Source of the DNA: Pigoraptor vietnamica
Taxonomy: Eukaryota > Opisthokonta > Filasterea
Reading direction: 5' to 3'
Assembly (NCBI GenBank): GCA_943704525.1
Contig: CALSCQ010002678.1
Coordinates: forward strand, 1-20,753
DNA length: 20,753 bases
Shown here: positions 8,814 to 18,009 of the stretch, in pieces
How positions within the stretch are numbered: position 1 is the first letter of the stretch
Layout of the letters: every line of letters starts with the position of its first letter
Translations under genes and position numbers: made by a program
The notes under the pieces: generated by a model
Seen by the model: only the letters and a program-made list of their open reading frames with translations
Told to the model about the DNA's origin: nothing
Database searches by the model: none

Positions 8814-11800
8814 ATGCCCGCATTCGATTATGACGACCGCCTCCACTTTGACGTGACTCTCATCAAGGCACCCGCGCACGCAACGACGGTGGGCTGCTGT
8901 GTGTCGCCGCTGAGCCCTGTGTCCTCAGAGAATGCTAAGCGTTTGGTAATGTAACACACTGCAGTGCCGACACGCACAACAAGCAACAGCGGCGTCGCGC
9001 GAGGATGCAAACGAAGGTGAGTATGCCTGCGTGCCTGCGCATCCGAGTACGTGTGTCGAGTGCGGGAAAGGGCACACGTGACACTCCTTGCGCCTTCGTC
9101 CGGTAGATGGGGACGTGCGCGTGCAGTCGTTTGAGCGCTCGGCAAGGGAGAGGGAACTTCTGCGCTCATTCACTTCCGGGTGAGCCATATCACGTGACTC
9201 CCGCCGCGCAATAGCCGTAGCCGCGCTGGTGTGCGTGCATACCGTTCCACTCTGTTTCAGGCGCACTGCGAATAGTGCGCGCAGTCAATTGCCGATGTCT
9301 TGCCCTCAACTGCAACAGCGCCCTGCACTGTATGCCCATATTTTCCCTGTCCCTCGTTCTGCCCCTTCCAGCAATGGGGGCGCACGTCGTCTTCAGGAGT
9401 TTCACGACATGCCACGCCCGCACACGCATGACGGAGCGGAGGGCGACTCGCTTGCCTCGGGGCTTGCGAAGCTGGACGCCATCCAGAGGCGTCTGGACAT
9501 GCTGCAGACGGACTACGTGGCGCGGCAGGAGGCGCTGCTGAGGCAACAGGAGGCAGCGAGGGTGGAGCACACGGCCAGTGCAATGGAGCGACTGCGAGAC
9601 CTGCACGAGAGGCAGATGGAGGTGTGTGCGTGTGTGCCCGCGTGATTGTGTCCGAGAGTGTACGTGTTGTGTGCGGGCGCGCGCGGGCTCGTGTGTACGT
9701 GCGGGGCCTTTGCGCCTGTATGCAAGTATGCACGAGGCACCTCTGTGCATTCGTTTTGTTGCTCTGTGCGCTTGGGTTCCTGCGGCTGATTCACTCTCCA
9801 TCGAGCAGTGGCAAGAGGGCCAGTTGGCCGCACTCGAGTCGCTCGTGGCGCGGTCAGCAAAGCAGTCCCTCTATTCCTCGCCCACCGCCCCAAAGGGCTC
9901 GGCGTTTGCGTCGCCCCGTGCGAAGAAGAAGAAATCGAACGCGTCCGCAAAAAAGACCGGCACGAGTGCCCAAGCACCCGCGCGTTCGGATGCCGCCACG
10001 TCCTTCACGCCGAACGCAAGCTACCGCGGTGCAGCGTCGGGTCGGCTTTCGGTCACGGGACATGCGATTCAGGCGCCGTCACGTGAGGACGACGCCCCGG
10101 ATCGCGAGCCACTGCCCCCTGGGCGCGCGGACGTTGCCACAGAGACGGACGTGGCCGCAGCCCCGGTTGCGCCGGAGGAAGGCAAGGACGCCAGGCATGG
10201 TGCCGATGAACACGCCACGCCGCTCGACCGGTACCTTGGCGCGCTTCGACGGGAAGCGACGGGCGAATCGGCGGATGCGGACACGGGCGAGCGTGCCTAC
10301 AGTTACGAGCGTGTGGCTGACGTCATGACAGCCGCCCGTCGTGTCCGTGAGCAACTCGAGCGCGATTCAGGTGTTATTACTTCTGGCCTCAGTGGCGCTG
10401 GTAGTGCTGGCCGCGCAGCTGCGGGCAGTGTGGGGCCGAGTGCCACTGGGCGTTCGGGTGCGGGCACTCGGGGAACTGGTCATGGTTCCGGAGGTGCCGT
10501 GGGTGGCCGTGGTGGGGCGTCGGGCGCATCCGCGGCTGGGGGACACGCGAGCGCTGTGGGCGCCGCACCACCCGCCGGGACAGAGGCATATGATGTGTTG
10601 ATGCAGCGCGTGTTGGGCGGCGGTCGCGACGACCCCTTGTGGGACCAGTCGCGCATCCGGCACGAGGTGGGACGCCGCATACACGCCGCCATCGATGACC
10701 CGTCCGCTCCCGGCGCCGGCGCTGGCGCAGCGGGCTCGGGTGCAGCCGATGCGTGGGGCTCCGCAGGGGGAGTGCCGTACGGTGCCGGCGGTCGCGCGGG
10801 CGCCTTTGGTCACGCAGGTGCCCCAGAGCGGCCGACATCGCCGTCGGAGGGCGGGCGCACGGGCCCTCTGTGGGCGCCGGACCGTTACGACGGCATCTAT
10901 CTTACGCACCTGTATGGCCGCCCCTTCCACTACCCAAAGCGCGTAACAATCAAGCCCCCGTCCATGCGTTACGTCTCGGAGCCGCTCGCTGCCCCCGGCG
11001 TCATTCGCAGGCCAACCACGGTGGAGAGCTCGTCGCTGCTTCCCCCGCGCGTGCTCAAAGTCGAGTCGCAGCCGCTGCCGAAGCGACCGGATCTCAAGGT
11101 GGTGCACGTGGTGGCGGACGACCGCAAGCCCTTGGTGGCTGAGATGAAGTGAGTGTCAGTGCATGTGCCCGCTGTCACTTGTGCGTGCCCTCTGTCACAC
11201 TTTTTTTTTAGCCGCTGCTTCTGTGTGGTCTCATGTAACGCCACCGCGCGCGCAGTGTATCGGTCGACATCCCCCCGGCGACACCCGCACAGCCATCCTT
11301 CATTGCCGAGGGATCGGCGCCTGTGTCCCCGCCTCCCGCGGCCGGGCCTCGCTCCCCCTCGCCCCTCCTCCCGCCTGCGCCCAAGGAACCCTCCGACGTC
11401 CCCGTCGACTGGGTTCGCAGCGAGGTTCTCGCGGGCCTGCTCGGCGAAATTGGGTCGCGGCTGCCCCCCCGCCCGCAGCCCGCCCCGCGCGCCCCCTCGC
11501 CGCCCCGAGTGCCGACGCCCGCGCCGGAAGGCATCGACCCGTCCGAAATTGCCGCCATGGTGCGCGATTCCCTCGCGTCGCTCCTTGCGCAGCGCGCGCG
11601 CGAACGGCCCAAGACGCCCCCGAAGCCCCGGTCGCCGTCCCCACCCCCGCGGGTGTCGCCCCCCAAGCAGCCGTCGCCTCCGCGCGTGCCTTCGCCGCCG
11701 CCGCGCGCCCGGCATGCGTCGCCACCCCCGCCACCCTCGAAGCCTGATCGCCACGAGGCGCCCGTGCGCGATGCTCGCCGGGACGACCCTCCGCCGGCGG

Positions 11801-12483
11801 ACGTGGCGGCGGACCTTCCCGCGCGCGATTTTGCGTCGGCCATGCCCCGTCCAGCGATCGACGCACGCGGCGGCGACGCCTTCAGCCCGGGCGCGTCACC
11901 CATTCGCCGGCCGCCGATGGTGGAGCGTGCCGCATCCCCGCGCACGCCGACCGCCAGCGCGCCTCCGCCCGAATCGCCCGCGACGCCGGCTTCTGTCGAC
12001 ACGTCGTCGATCCCAACGACGTCGGTGTTCACGGACAACTTCATCTCGGAGGGCGAGCTGCTGGGCGACGGCTACAGCGACGGAGAATTTTACCCGCGCG
12101 CCCCGCGTGGCCGCCGACGCGCCGATTCGGACACGGATGAAGAGCTCCCGGGATATGACCTCAGCGAAATGGAGGTGCCGCTGCCGCACCGCATCGGACA
12201 TCCGGGGGTGCTGTCCCCGGGCGAGCCCGTCGACTTTGGCCGCCCGGTCCACCTGCCGTACGTCCCACCCCCGCAGGGGCCGCGCGACAGCAGCGAGGCG
12301 TCGGAATCCGCGGGCGAGTTGCGGTCTGCGTCGCCGAGTGCGAGCGACGCTACGCTGAGCCCCGCCAGCCACGGGGAGCGCGTGCAGGGCCACACGCGCA
12401 TCATCCGCCCGTCCCCACTTGCGGTTGCACGTGCACGCGCTCCGGCGCCGCTCGAGTCGGACGAAGACGAAGGGAGGGAATGA
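8814..12483 (+). CDS. TALPID3: TALPID3-like basal body/ciliogenesis protein (6 exons)
   Basis: TALPID3 (human KIAA0586) is a coiled-coil protein at the distal end of centrioles and basal bodies, needed to build cilia. Exons are 8814-8888, 8965-9016, 9107-9179, 9261-9621, 9809-11148 and 11256-12483; phases agree and the product is 1,042 residues. A coiled coil covers about 134-206 (LDAIQRRLDMLQTDYVARQE). Then come a basic patch KKKKSNASAKK, an YERVADVMTAARRVREQLE segment and a Gly/Ala-rich linker. DVLMQRVLGGGRDDPLWDQS followed by IRHEVGRRIHAAI, and near 553 YLTHLYGRPFHYPKRVT with PSMRY, resemble in order the conserved central block of TALPID3. Near 684 VDWVRSEVLAGLLGEIGSR fits a later conserved helix, and SEGELLGDGYSDGE near 898 is a C-terminal motif. 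The Pro-rich region is longer and the whole shorter than human (about 1,530). Assignment rests on motif order; the N-terminal exons are the least certain. Confidence 0.75.
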
Positions 12484-12657
12484 GGTGCCACACGGGCCTT
12501 GAACTGATGCCTCGAATTGGACGAGTGTGCGGACGCGTGATGGCCTCGAGGGTGTGCGTGCGTGCTATTCCGTGCGTGCGTGCGTGCGTGTTTGTGTATG
12601 TGCGTGCATGCGTTTGGTGTGCAATGCGCTTAAAGTTATGGAAAATCCGGCCTTTCT
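12484..12657. other. Convergent 3' gap between TALPID3-like gene and PEX14
   Basis: Only 174 bp separate the two stop codons, and the gap includes a GTGCGTGC-type run at about 12557-12610. The 3' UTRs of the two genes probably overlap or nearly so. I see no gene here. Confidence 0.5.
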
Positions 12658-12782
12658 TTATGTGGATGACACATCATCTGAGCTTTGGCGCGCAATTTCA
12701 TCCTGCAAGGACAGGGCATGCATGTTAAGTAACAGCCACACACACACATACACGCACGCGTAAACAGACACACACGCACGCA

Positions 12783-12823
<41 letters not shown>

Positions 12824-14705
12824 GCCCAAAAAGCAATGCATGACATTGAGGCCCTGTTACTCACCGCAGACTCGTCCCCACTAGTTCGCTCTTTTGATGC
12901 ATCTGACGCTTTCTTTCCCACTGCAAAGTCTACGGCGAAAGAAGCGTCAGACAAAATTGACAAATGAGCACATGGAAACAGAGGCAAACGCGAGTCCGCA
13001 CGCATCTCACCAGCGCCGTCGGCACGTTCGGCGCCGTCCGCTTCGGTACCGGAGCCAGCGTCACTTCGCGCCCCACGCTGTGCGGCGTTGGAAGAGCCCC
13101 TCTGCCACGCGGGAATAGCCGCGCCCGCAGGGGTTGAGGGGGCTGTACCAAGGGAAGGGACGGGCGAGAATAAGCAAAAGGGACAAAGAGGGCAACGAGT
13201 AATGCACAACCCATTTGCTGCTGGTGAACGGCCTGCGAGACCTGACACGAGAGCAACGGCGACGGCAGAACACACCTCCCACGGCGGATGAAGGCGACGC
13301 AGGCGATGACGCTGTGGCTGTCGTGGGCGATGGAAATTGCCTGCGATTCAGAAGGAGTGCCTGCGGGTGCATGATAACGGTGGGTCACGTGGCTGCACAC
13401 TCGCCAACACCACACAAAATGGCGCCCCTCGCACACAGCTATGCCAAAAGACGCACATACCTTTATCGACGCGAGGTCTGCACGCATTTCGGCGATGGAG
13501 TGCGCCTCGGGCACAGAGGCCTTGAGAACCGCGACGTCTCCCGCGAGCGCAGACACGCGCACTTGCTGGTCGGCAACCAGCGCATGCAGCGCCTCGAGCG
13601 TGAGTCCCATTGTGTTTGTCTTCGCGCCAACGTCCGTTACTGCGCATTAAGGATGTCAGCAGGCGTAGGGAGAGATGTTGGATTAGCTTAAATCATAGAC
13701 GTGTGTCCATCGAATCCACTAGAGCAGAGAAAGAGGGGGGGGGGGGTGTCTGTATGTCAGAAGGGGTAGGGAGAGAGGTGGGGTGGTCTGTGTGTGTGCG
13801 CGTGAATAGGACAGCAGACAGACCGGTCTCTCCTAGCGACTGCTTGAGCGAGACAAGGGCGTCCTCCATCCGGGAGAGGCGCTCGTCGGTGTCCCCCGCA
13901 AGCGCCCTTCGCAGCGCAGGCAGCACGTGCGACTTGACCACCGACGCAACGCCATAGCCCACGCCGCCCACGAGAATGGCGGCGAACAGCGCGTCCTTCA
14001 ACCGCGACGAGAAGGACGCCTCGGACTTGGGCGCGGCGGAGGGTACCAGGCTGTGTGCGTGCGCGTGGTGTACGGGGGGCGCGGATGTGGCCTGCGGGGG
14101 CGACTGGGTGAGTCGGCAATAATGAGAGTGCAGAAATGCTATTGCACACGGGCGCGCACATGCACACACCGCCATGCCACCGTCCCCTGTTCTGCGCATG
14201 GCCTCGTTGATTTCCTCATCCGTCAAACCCTAAATACAAAAAAGCAATTATAAGCGACCCATGTGCTTCACGCACTCCACGGAGAGGAAGATTCGTGCCA
14301 ATGCCGCATGCGATCGAGGGGCAGCACAAACAGCGCGCCTCAGCTCGCCTTCTGCCGCAAAAATGCCGTGCGCTTGCTGACGGGACTCTGTTGCACGCGC
14401 GGGTTTCGCAAAAAAGTGACGGCGGTCTGCACGAGCTCCTCGCGAAGACCGGACGTCGCAGGTGCCGCTGCTGCAAAAGCGCACGGGACGCGTGAACACG
14501 ATGGGACGCCACGCACGGGCAAACCAACACACGACTGTGAGAATGACTCAGCAAGGGGTCATGTGATGCCCCGCAGACGAGCGCAAAAAGAAGCGCACGC
14601 AGTGCACGCACGTGGGAGTGTCGGTGGCACTGTCGGTGGCGGCTGCGCGGGCGTTGATGCCGGTGGGTCCGCCGGAGCAGGCGTCGCATTCGTCTGCGAG
14701 TCCAT
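12658..14705 (-). CDS. PEX14: Peroxin-14, peroxisomal import docking protein (9 exons)
   Basis: PEX14 sits in the peroxisomal membrane and docks the receptor PEX5 carrying PTS1 cargo. Exons in order: 14705-14612, 14470-14349, 14229-14170, 14103-13824, 13639-13461, 13360-13276, 13142-13011, 12929-12865, 12702-12658, all in phase, 353 residues. The conserved N-terminal domain covers about 39-88: LREELVQTAVTFLRNPRVQQ, SPVSKRTAFLRQK, GLTDEEINEAMRRTG, the three-helix fold that binds PEX5 WxxxF motifs. A membrane segment lies at about 131-149 (LFAAILVGGVGYGVASVV), followed by a coiled coil (DERLSRMEDALVSLKQSL, then LEALHALVADQQVRVSALAG) and a Ser/Pro/acidic tail ending QSSDDVSST. The PEX5-binding domain is split by an intron (14348-14230) whose donor must be GC, because no GT lies upstream of the in-frame TGA. 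Exon 4 could alternatively start at 14091. The domain call is strong; the last four exons are the least certain. Confidence 0.9.
12733..12823. repeat. (CA)n microsatellite in last PEX14 intron
   Basis: A near-pure CA run of about 20 units (12784-12823) is preceded by impure CACA/CGCA copies from about 12733. It lies in the intron 12864-12703, so on the transcript it is a (UG)n tract, a type of element known to influence splicing in some organisms. Confidence 0.95.
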
Positions 14706-15053
14706 TGCGTGAGTCGCGACCTCCCCGCGCCGACGAGTGCAACACAGGCCTTCTTGGAGCGAAGTAAATGGGGCTTTCCAGGGCCCGTAATGTGGAGAAG
14801 AGGTGCGTGGAGCAACGCAGGCTCCCAGTGCACGTTCTACAGAGGATCAACCGAGGGACTGATTGCAACTGATGGTGGGGGTTATGTGGCAACGACTGCA
14901 CAATCCGCCCACTAGCCCAGCGACTGCCCCGGCAGAGTGCGACTGCAGAGTGCGACCGCGTGCCACAGCAGAGTGCGACCGCGTGCCTGCTATCCAGCGA
15001 CTGCCCACGAGAGATGCAATTCCGCGCCCCTGCCACGCGGGCCAGACGGGCAT
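14706..15053. repeat. Intergenic region upstream of PEX14 with short nested repeats
   Basis: No gene is seen in this 348-bp gap between the PEX14 start and the eL22 stop. The 12-mer GCAGAGTGCGAC occurs at 14932-14943, 14945-14956 and 14968-14979, the last two extended by CGCGTGCC. This small array is bracketed by two identical 13-mers CCAGCGACTGCCC at 14917-14929 and 14994-15006. The gap must contain the PEX14 promoter and the eL22 3' UTR. Confidence 0.7.
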
Positions 15054-15993
15054 TTACTCGGCGTCCTCGGCCTCCTCCTCGTCGCCCTCAATGTTGAAGT
15101 AGCGGAGCTCGTACGCGGCCTTGTTCGTGGCAACCACGCGGAGCCAGTCGCGGAGCTTGTTCTTTTTCAGAAACTTCTTCGTGAGGTACTTGAGGTAGCG
15201 CTTGCTGAACGCGACGCCCTCCGACGACAGCGTGATCTTCGTCTTGTCGCGCGAGATCGACACGTTCTCGCCGAGGTTGTTCGTCTTGCCGTTCACCTTG
15301 ACGCGGTCCTGGAGGAACTTCTCCTGTGCGTGGAAGGCGCGCGTACGCACACACGTGTATGCAGACAGAGTGGGAGCGAGTGCGCCACGCAATGCGACAA
15401 CAGGCAAGTCGTCACACGGCACGAGAGCAACACGCACGAAGGGACACAACACAGAGCGGAGAAAGATGGAGAGCGAAAAAGGCACGGACGGACGTATTAG
15501 CGGCGTGTCGACACACACAACTAGGGAAGGTGACCCTAGGCGACCACAGCACAGCGGGTGGGGCAGGGACTGGGACCGCTGCAACAACGATAGGGAAGAG
15601 AGCCCTATCGCCACACACGCAGCCAGGCCGAGTGCGAGCGAGCACGCGCTTAGGGAAGGTGACCCTAAGCCACACACACAGACACTTATACAAACACGAC
15701 GCCACACACTCGAACAAACACAGGGGACGAACGGAATTGAAAATGAAGATGCGGGTATGGGAACGACTAACGCACAAAGGAAGCGGCATCCATGATCTCG
15801 TCCTCGACGGGGCGGCTGCAGTCCACCGTGAACTTGTGCTGGACCTTCTTCTTGCCCTTCGCGCCCTTGGCGCCCTTCGCGTTCTTCGCGGCAATGCGGG
15901 CCTGCGCACGCACATGTGTAAGACGACGACAAACTGTGGAAGGCAACCAGGGACCGCACTCAAAACGACGTTCGAGGCGCAGATGCGAACCAT
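15054..15993 (-). CDS. RPL22: 60S ribosomal protein eL22 (3 exons)
   Basis: A large-subunit ribosomal protein that also binds RNA hairpins. Exon 2 is 15901-15776 and exon 3 is 15323-15054; the joined text reads [79 protein letters not shown] and an acidic tail DEEEAEDAE. It is collinear with animal RPL22 over its whole length (132 residues against about 128). Exon 2 has no usable ATG. The only ATG within about 100 bp upstream is 15993-15991, directly followed by GT, and it joins in phase 0 to give [11 protein letters not shown]. So the first coding exon appears to be the start codon alone, with an 89-bp first intron. The donor GTTCGC is weak, so exon 1 is less certain than exons 2 and 3. The second intron, 15775-15324, is long for this window (452 bp) and carries three hairpins. 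Confidence 0.93.
15521..15670 (-). promoter_or_regulatory. Three covarying hairpins in the eL22 intron
   Basis: Plus-strand coordinates. Hairpin 1: stem 15521-15526/15534-15539 (CTAGGG with CCCTAG). Hairpin 2: stem 15588-15595/15603-15610 (CGATAGGG with CCCTATCG). Hairpin 3: stem 15648-15655/15663-15670 (GCTTAGGG with CCCTAAGC). Each loop is exactly 7 nt: AAGGTGA in 1 and 3, AAGAGAG in 2. The inner five pairs are constant (TAGGG/CCCTA) while outer pairs differ but stay complementary. In the eL22 pre-mRNA the loops read UCACCUU or CUCUCUU, each closed by G-C. Between-hairpin spacing is about 60-69 bp. Pairing is read directly; the regulatory role is inference from eL22 being a hairpin-binding protein. 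Confidence 0.7.
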
Positions 15994-16076
15994 TTCAGCT
16001 GTCTTCCTCGCGTGCAAGCAACGGAATGTTGAAAGAGAAAGAAAGCGTGATTGCAAAGGGGGATCGCTTTGAAGCT

Positions 16077-16120
16077 GAGAGAGAGAGAGGAGAGAGAGGG
16101 GGAGAGAGAGAGAGAGAGCA
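16077..16120. repeat. (GA)n-rich tract upstream of eL22
   Basis: Impure GA repeats occupy about 16077-16119. On the eL22 sense strand this is a pyrimidine (CT) tract 85-130 nt upstream of the start codon, a place where a promoter or 5' leader would be. CT-rich leaders are common for ribosomal protein genes, but nothing more can be shown here. Confidence 0.85.
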
Positions 16121-16234
16121 CATGGTTTGAAGGGACCTCGGCAGTAATAAATTTCATTTCAATACAATCTCAATACAATCACAACGCGAAAATAATTGGA
16201 CGCGAAATTGAACATCCGGGGTGCCATAAATCGA

Positions 16235-16252
16235 TCACGTGACACGTGTCAC
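16235..16252. promoter_or_regulatory. Overlapping E-box palindromes upstream of eL22
   Basis: TCACGTGA (16235-16242) overlaps the perfect 14-bp palindrome GTGACACGTGTCAC (16239-16252), so two CACGTG cores stand side by side about 245 bp upstream of the eL22 start. TCACGTGA is the site of Cbf1-type bHLH factors, which act at ribosomal protein promoters in some yeasts. The site is also 126 bp past the stop of the transcription factor gene. Binding is inferred. Confidence 0.5.
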
Positions 16253-16377
16253 AATCAGTTTGCGAAATGCCGTTTGTATTCCCGCACAGCAGACAGCAGC
16301 GGCGACAACACAAGCAACGATTGAACCCCACGGTACGCTCTTCACCCTGCCAAAGGGAGACCCATGTTCTTTTGAGG

Positions 16378-17954
16378 TTATCGTTGTTGAGGCCCGCTTG
16401 AGGCGCTGTCGGCCGGGCTGTAGATGCCGTCTGCGCGCGCGCCGCCCATCGCCAGCTGGTACCGTGCGCTGTTGGAGTCCGTGTTTGTGTCGTAGAGCCC
16501 GCCCATGTGCATACTGATGTCGTCATGCGTCGTCGGCGCCGTTGTTGGGATGTACGGTACGTGCATACCGTCGCTGAACCCGCGCATTCCGCCCACCCTG
16601 CCAGTCTCGGCGGCCACCCGCGCTTGTGGCGGGCCATAGTCGGAAGCTGCAACCGCACGTGACGCGTAGGCGTGTTGATACTGTTGATAAAACGCCCCGT
16701 CCGACGACATGTCGTACGCGGAATATGGCACGCCGACTTGGTGAACATAGGAGCCCGCGCCGGGATAGTACTCGCTCGCCGGCACCGGCGCTCCGTGCGC
16801 GCCGGCCCCGACACCGGCAGCGTGCGTGTAGTGCGGCTGCTGAGCAAAGGGAAGTTCCGGCTGCGACAGCCCACCGTGCGTTTCCGCCATCAGCTCGTCC
16901 GCAAGGTGGCGCACGGCGGTGCGAGGCGAGACATCGTACATCGGATCCGACATGAAGGGATTTGCCCGACGGAACGCACCAGCGGCGGCACTAAACTGGC
17001 CAAAGTGGCCGCCGTGCATCCCGCGATCGACGCCGGTCCCTCCGAGTACAGCGTCGCCCATGTCGTGGCGATCCGTGTCGATCGAAAGTGCCCGGCGGTC
17101 CGTGACGTGGGAGCCGCGAGTAGTTGCGCCGGTCATCGCAAACGGCGCTTCGAATTCGGGCCGCCAAGGGGCCGGATACTGACTCCTCTCTTCGGGGTGC
17201 ACGTGCACGCTTGCGTATGATGCCGAGTGCGCGGACGACGGCTGCACGGGGGGGTCCTGGTCGCCAAATGAACGGCGCCGGCGCTGTGCGTTCGCGGATT
17301 GATGTGGACTCACGTCCTTCGTGAGGCTTGCTTTGCGCACCCGCCCTCGACCCGCCGCCCCGCCGCGTCCAGACAGGCCGCCACGACCACTGCCTGCAAG
17401 CGCCGCACTGGCCCGTGCAATCTCGTCCGCCAGCACACTCGGCGGTGCCTGCCCGTACTCGTTGGCTGCCGCGTCCTCGCGGAGCTTGTCCGCCTTCGGT
17501 TTCCGGCCCTTCTTCTTCGGCGGGAGATAGTGGCATCGACTTGGGTTGCCCGCGCGAGTGCAATCACTGCAGGGTAGGTTACCGTCGCACGCCTTGTGGG
17601 ACCGCTGCGCCAAGGAATGACCGGACACTTAGCATTCACAGTGACGAGTTGTCAAGCCGTCACAGCATCAGACAGCCCCCCGCCGCGTGGGGCGCCCAAA
17701 AATGCACTCACCCGACAAGGCCCACACGCAGCGTGCGCGGACTTTTGCGCGGGTGTCGTGCGGTCGCCGAAAGATACCGGAGCGCCACCGACATAGTCGA
17801 ACGCTCGCCCGATTGGCTCGCTCACAGTCGCCGACCGGGAAGGGCCAGAGGGGTGCGGCGCATCCGCGGGTTGTGCACCGCCGGAGCTCGCGTGCATCCT
17901 GCTGTGGCGGATGGTTGCCACACGAGGGTCTGAGAGGTAGGGCTCCGTCAGCAT
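16378..17954 (-). CDS. Zn(II)2Cys6 fungal-type transcription factor (2 exons)
   Basis: A sequence-specific nuclear DNA-binding regulator. Exon 1 is 17954-17712 and exon 2 is 17604-16378, joined in phase 0 by GTGAGT...GCGCAG; product 489 residues. The binuclear zinc cluster is complete only after splicing: ACGPCR from exon 1 and RSHKACDGNLPCSDC then TRAGNPSRC from exon 2 give C77-x2-C80-x6-C87-x5-C93-x2-C96-x8-C105, the exact family spacing. A basic linker PPKKKGRKPK follows near 109-118. The rest is low in recognisable structure: Gly/Arg-rich (GRGGLSGRGGAAGRGRVRK), then Tyr/Gln/His/Met-rich segments such as YQQYQHAYASR. I see no obvious fungal-specific middle homology domain, so the target pathway cannot be guessed. 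The cluster is usually at the extreme N-terminus; here about 75 residues precede it. Start is the first in-frame ATG. Confidence 0.88.
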
Positions 17955-18007
17955 TCCGGGTCCAACAACCTCGCGATAGTGCGGGTCATGGTGACGTTTC
18001 AGCTATA
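17948..18007 (-). promoter_or_regulatory. TATA-like element and short overlapping uORF at the Zn2Cys6 gene start
   Basis: On the minus strand a CTATATAG palindrome lies at about 18002-18009. Downstream, ATG at 17989 opens a 13-codon frame (MTRTIARLLDPEC) whose TGA at 17950-17948 overlaps the main start as ATGCTGA. If transcription starts about 30 nt after the TATA-like box the uORF start would fall upstream of the transcript, so the two readings compete. Neither is confirmed. Confidence 0.3.
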
Positions 18008-18009
18008 TA

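Noticed and set aside
11208-12044. Minus-strand open frames of 190-280 residues opposite the same exon
   Set aside because: High GC removes stop codons on the opposite strand; the Gly/Arg/Ala composition lacks any motif and no splice context supports them.
11153-12358. Long Arg/Pro-rich plus-strand frame over the last TALPID3-like exon
   Set aside because: It is an out-of-frame shadow of the GC-rich Pro-rich exon; the frame joined in phase from exon 5 has helices, acidic motifs and a normal stop at 12481-12483.
13276-13347. PEX14 exon 6 starting at 13347 (CGCAG acceptor nearer the exon)
   Set aside because: It would put exon 6 in a frame that breaks phase with exon 7; the upstream acceptor at 13361-13363 keeps phase and yields a Ser/Pro-rich tail typical of PEX14.
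15521-15670. TTAGGG/CCCTAA in the eL22 intron as interstitial telomeric repeat
   Set aside because: The hexamers are single and paired as inverted arms around 7-nt loops, not tandem arrays.
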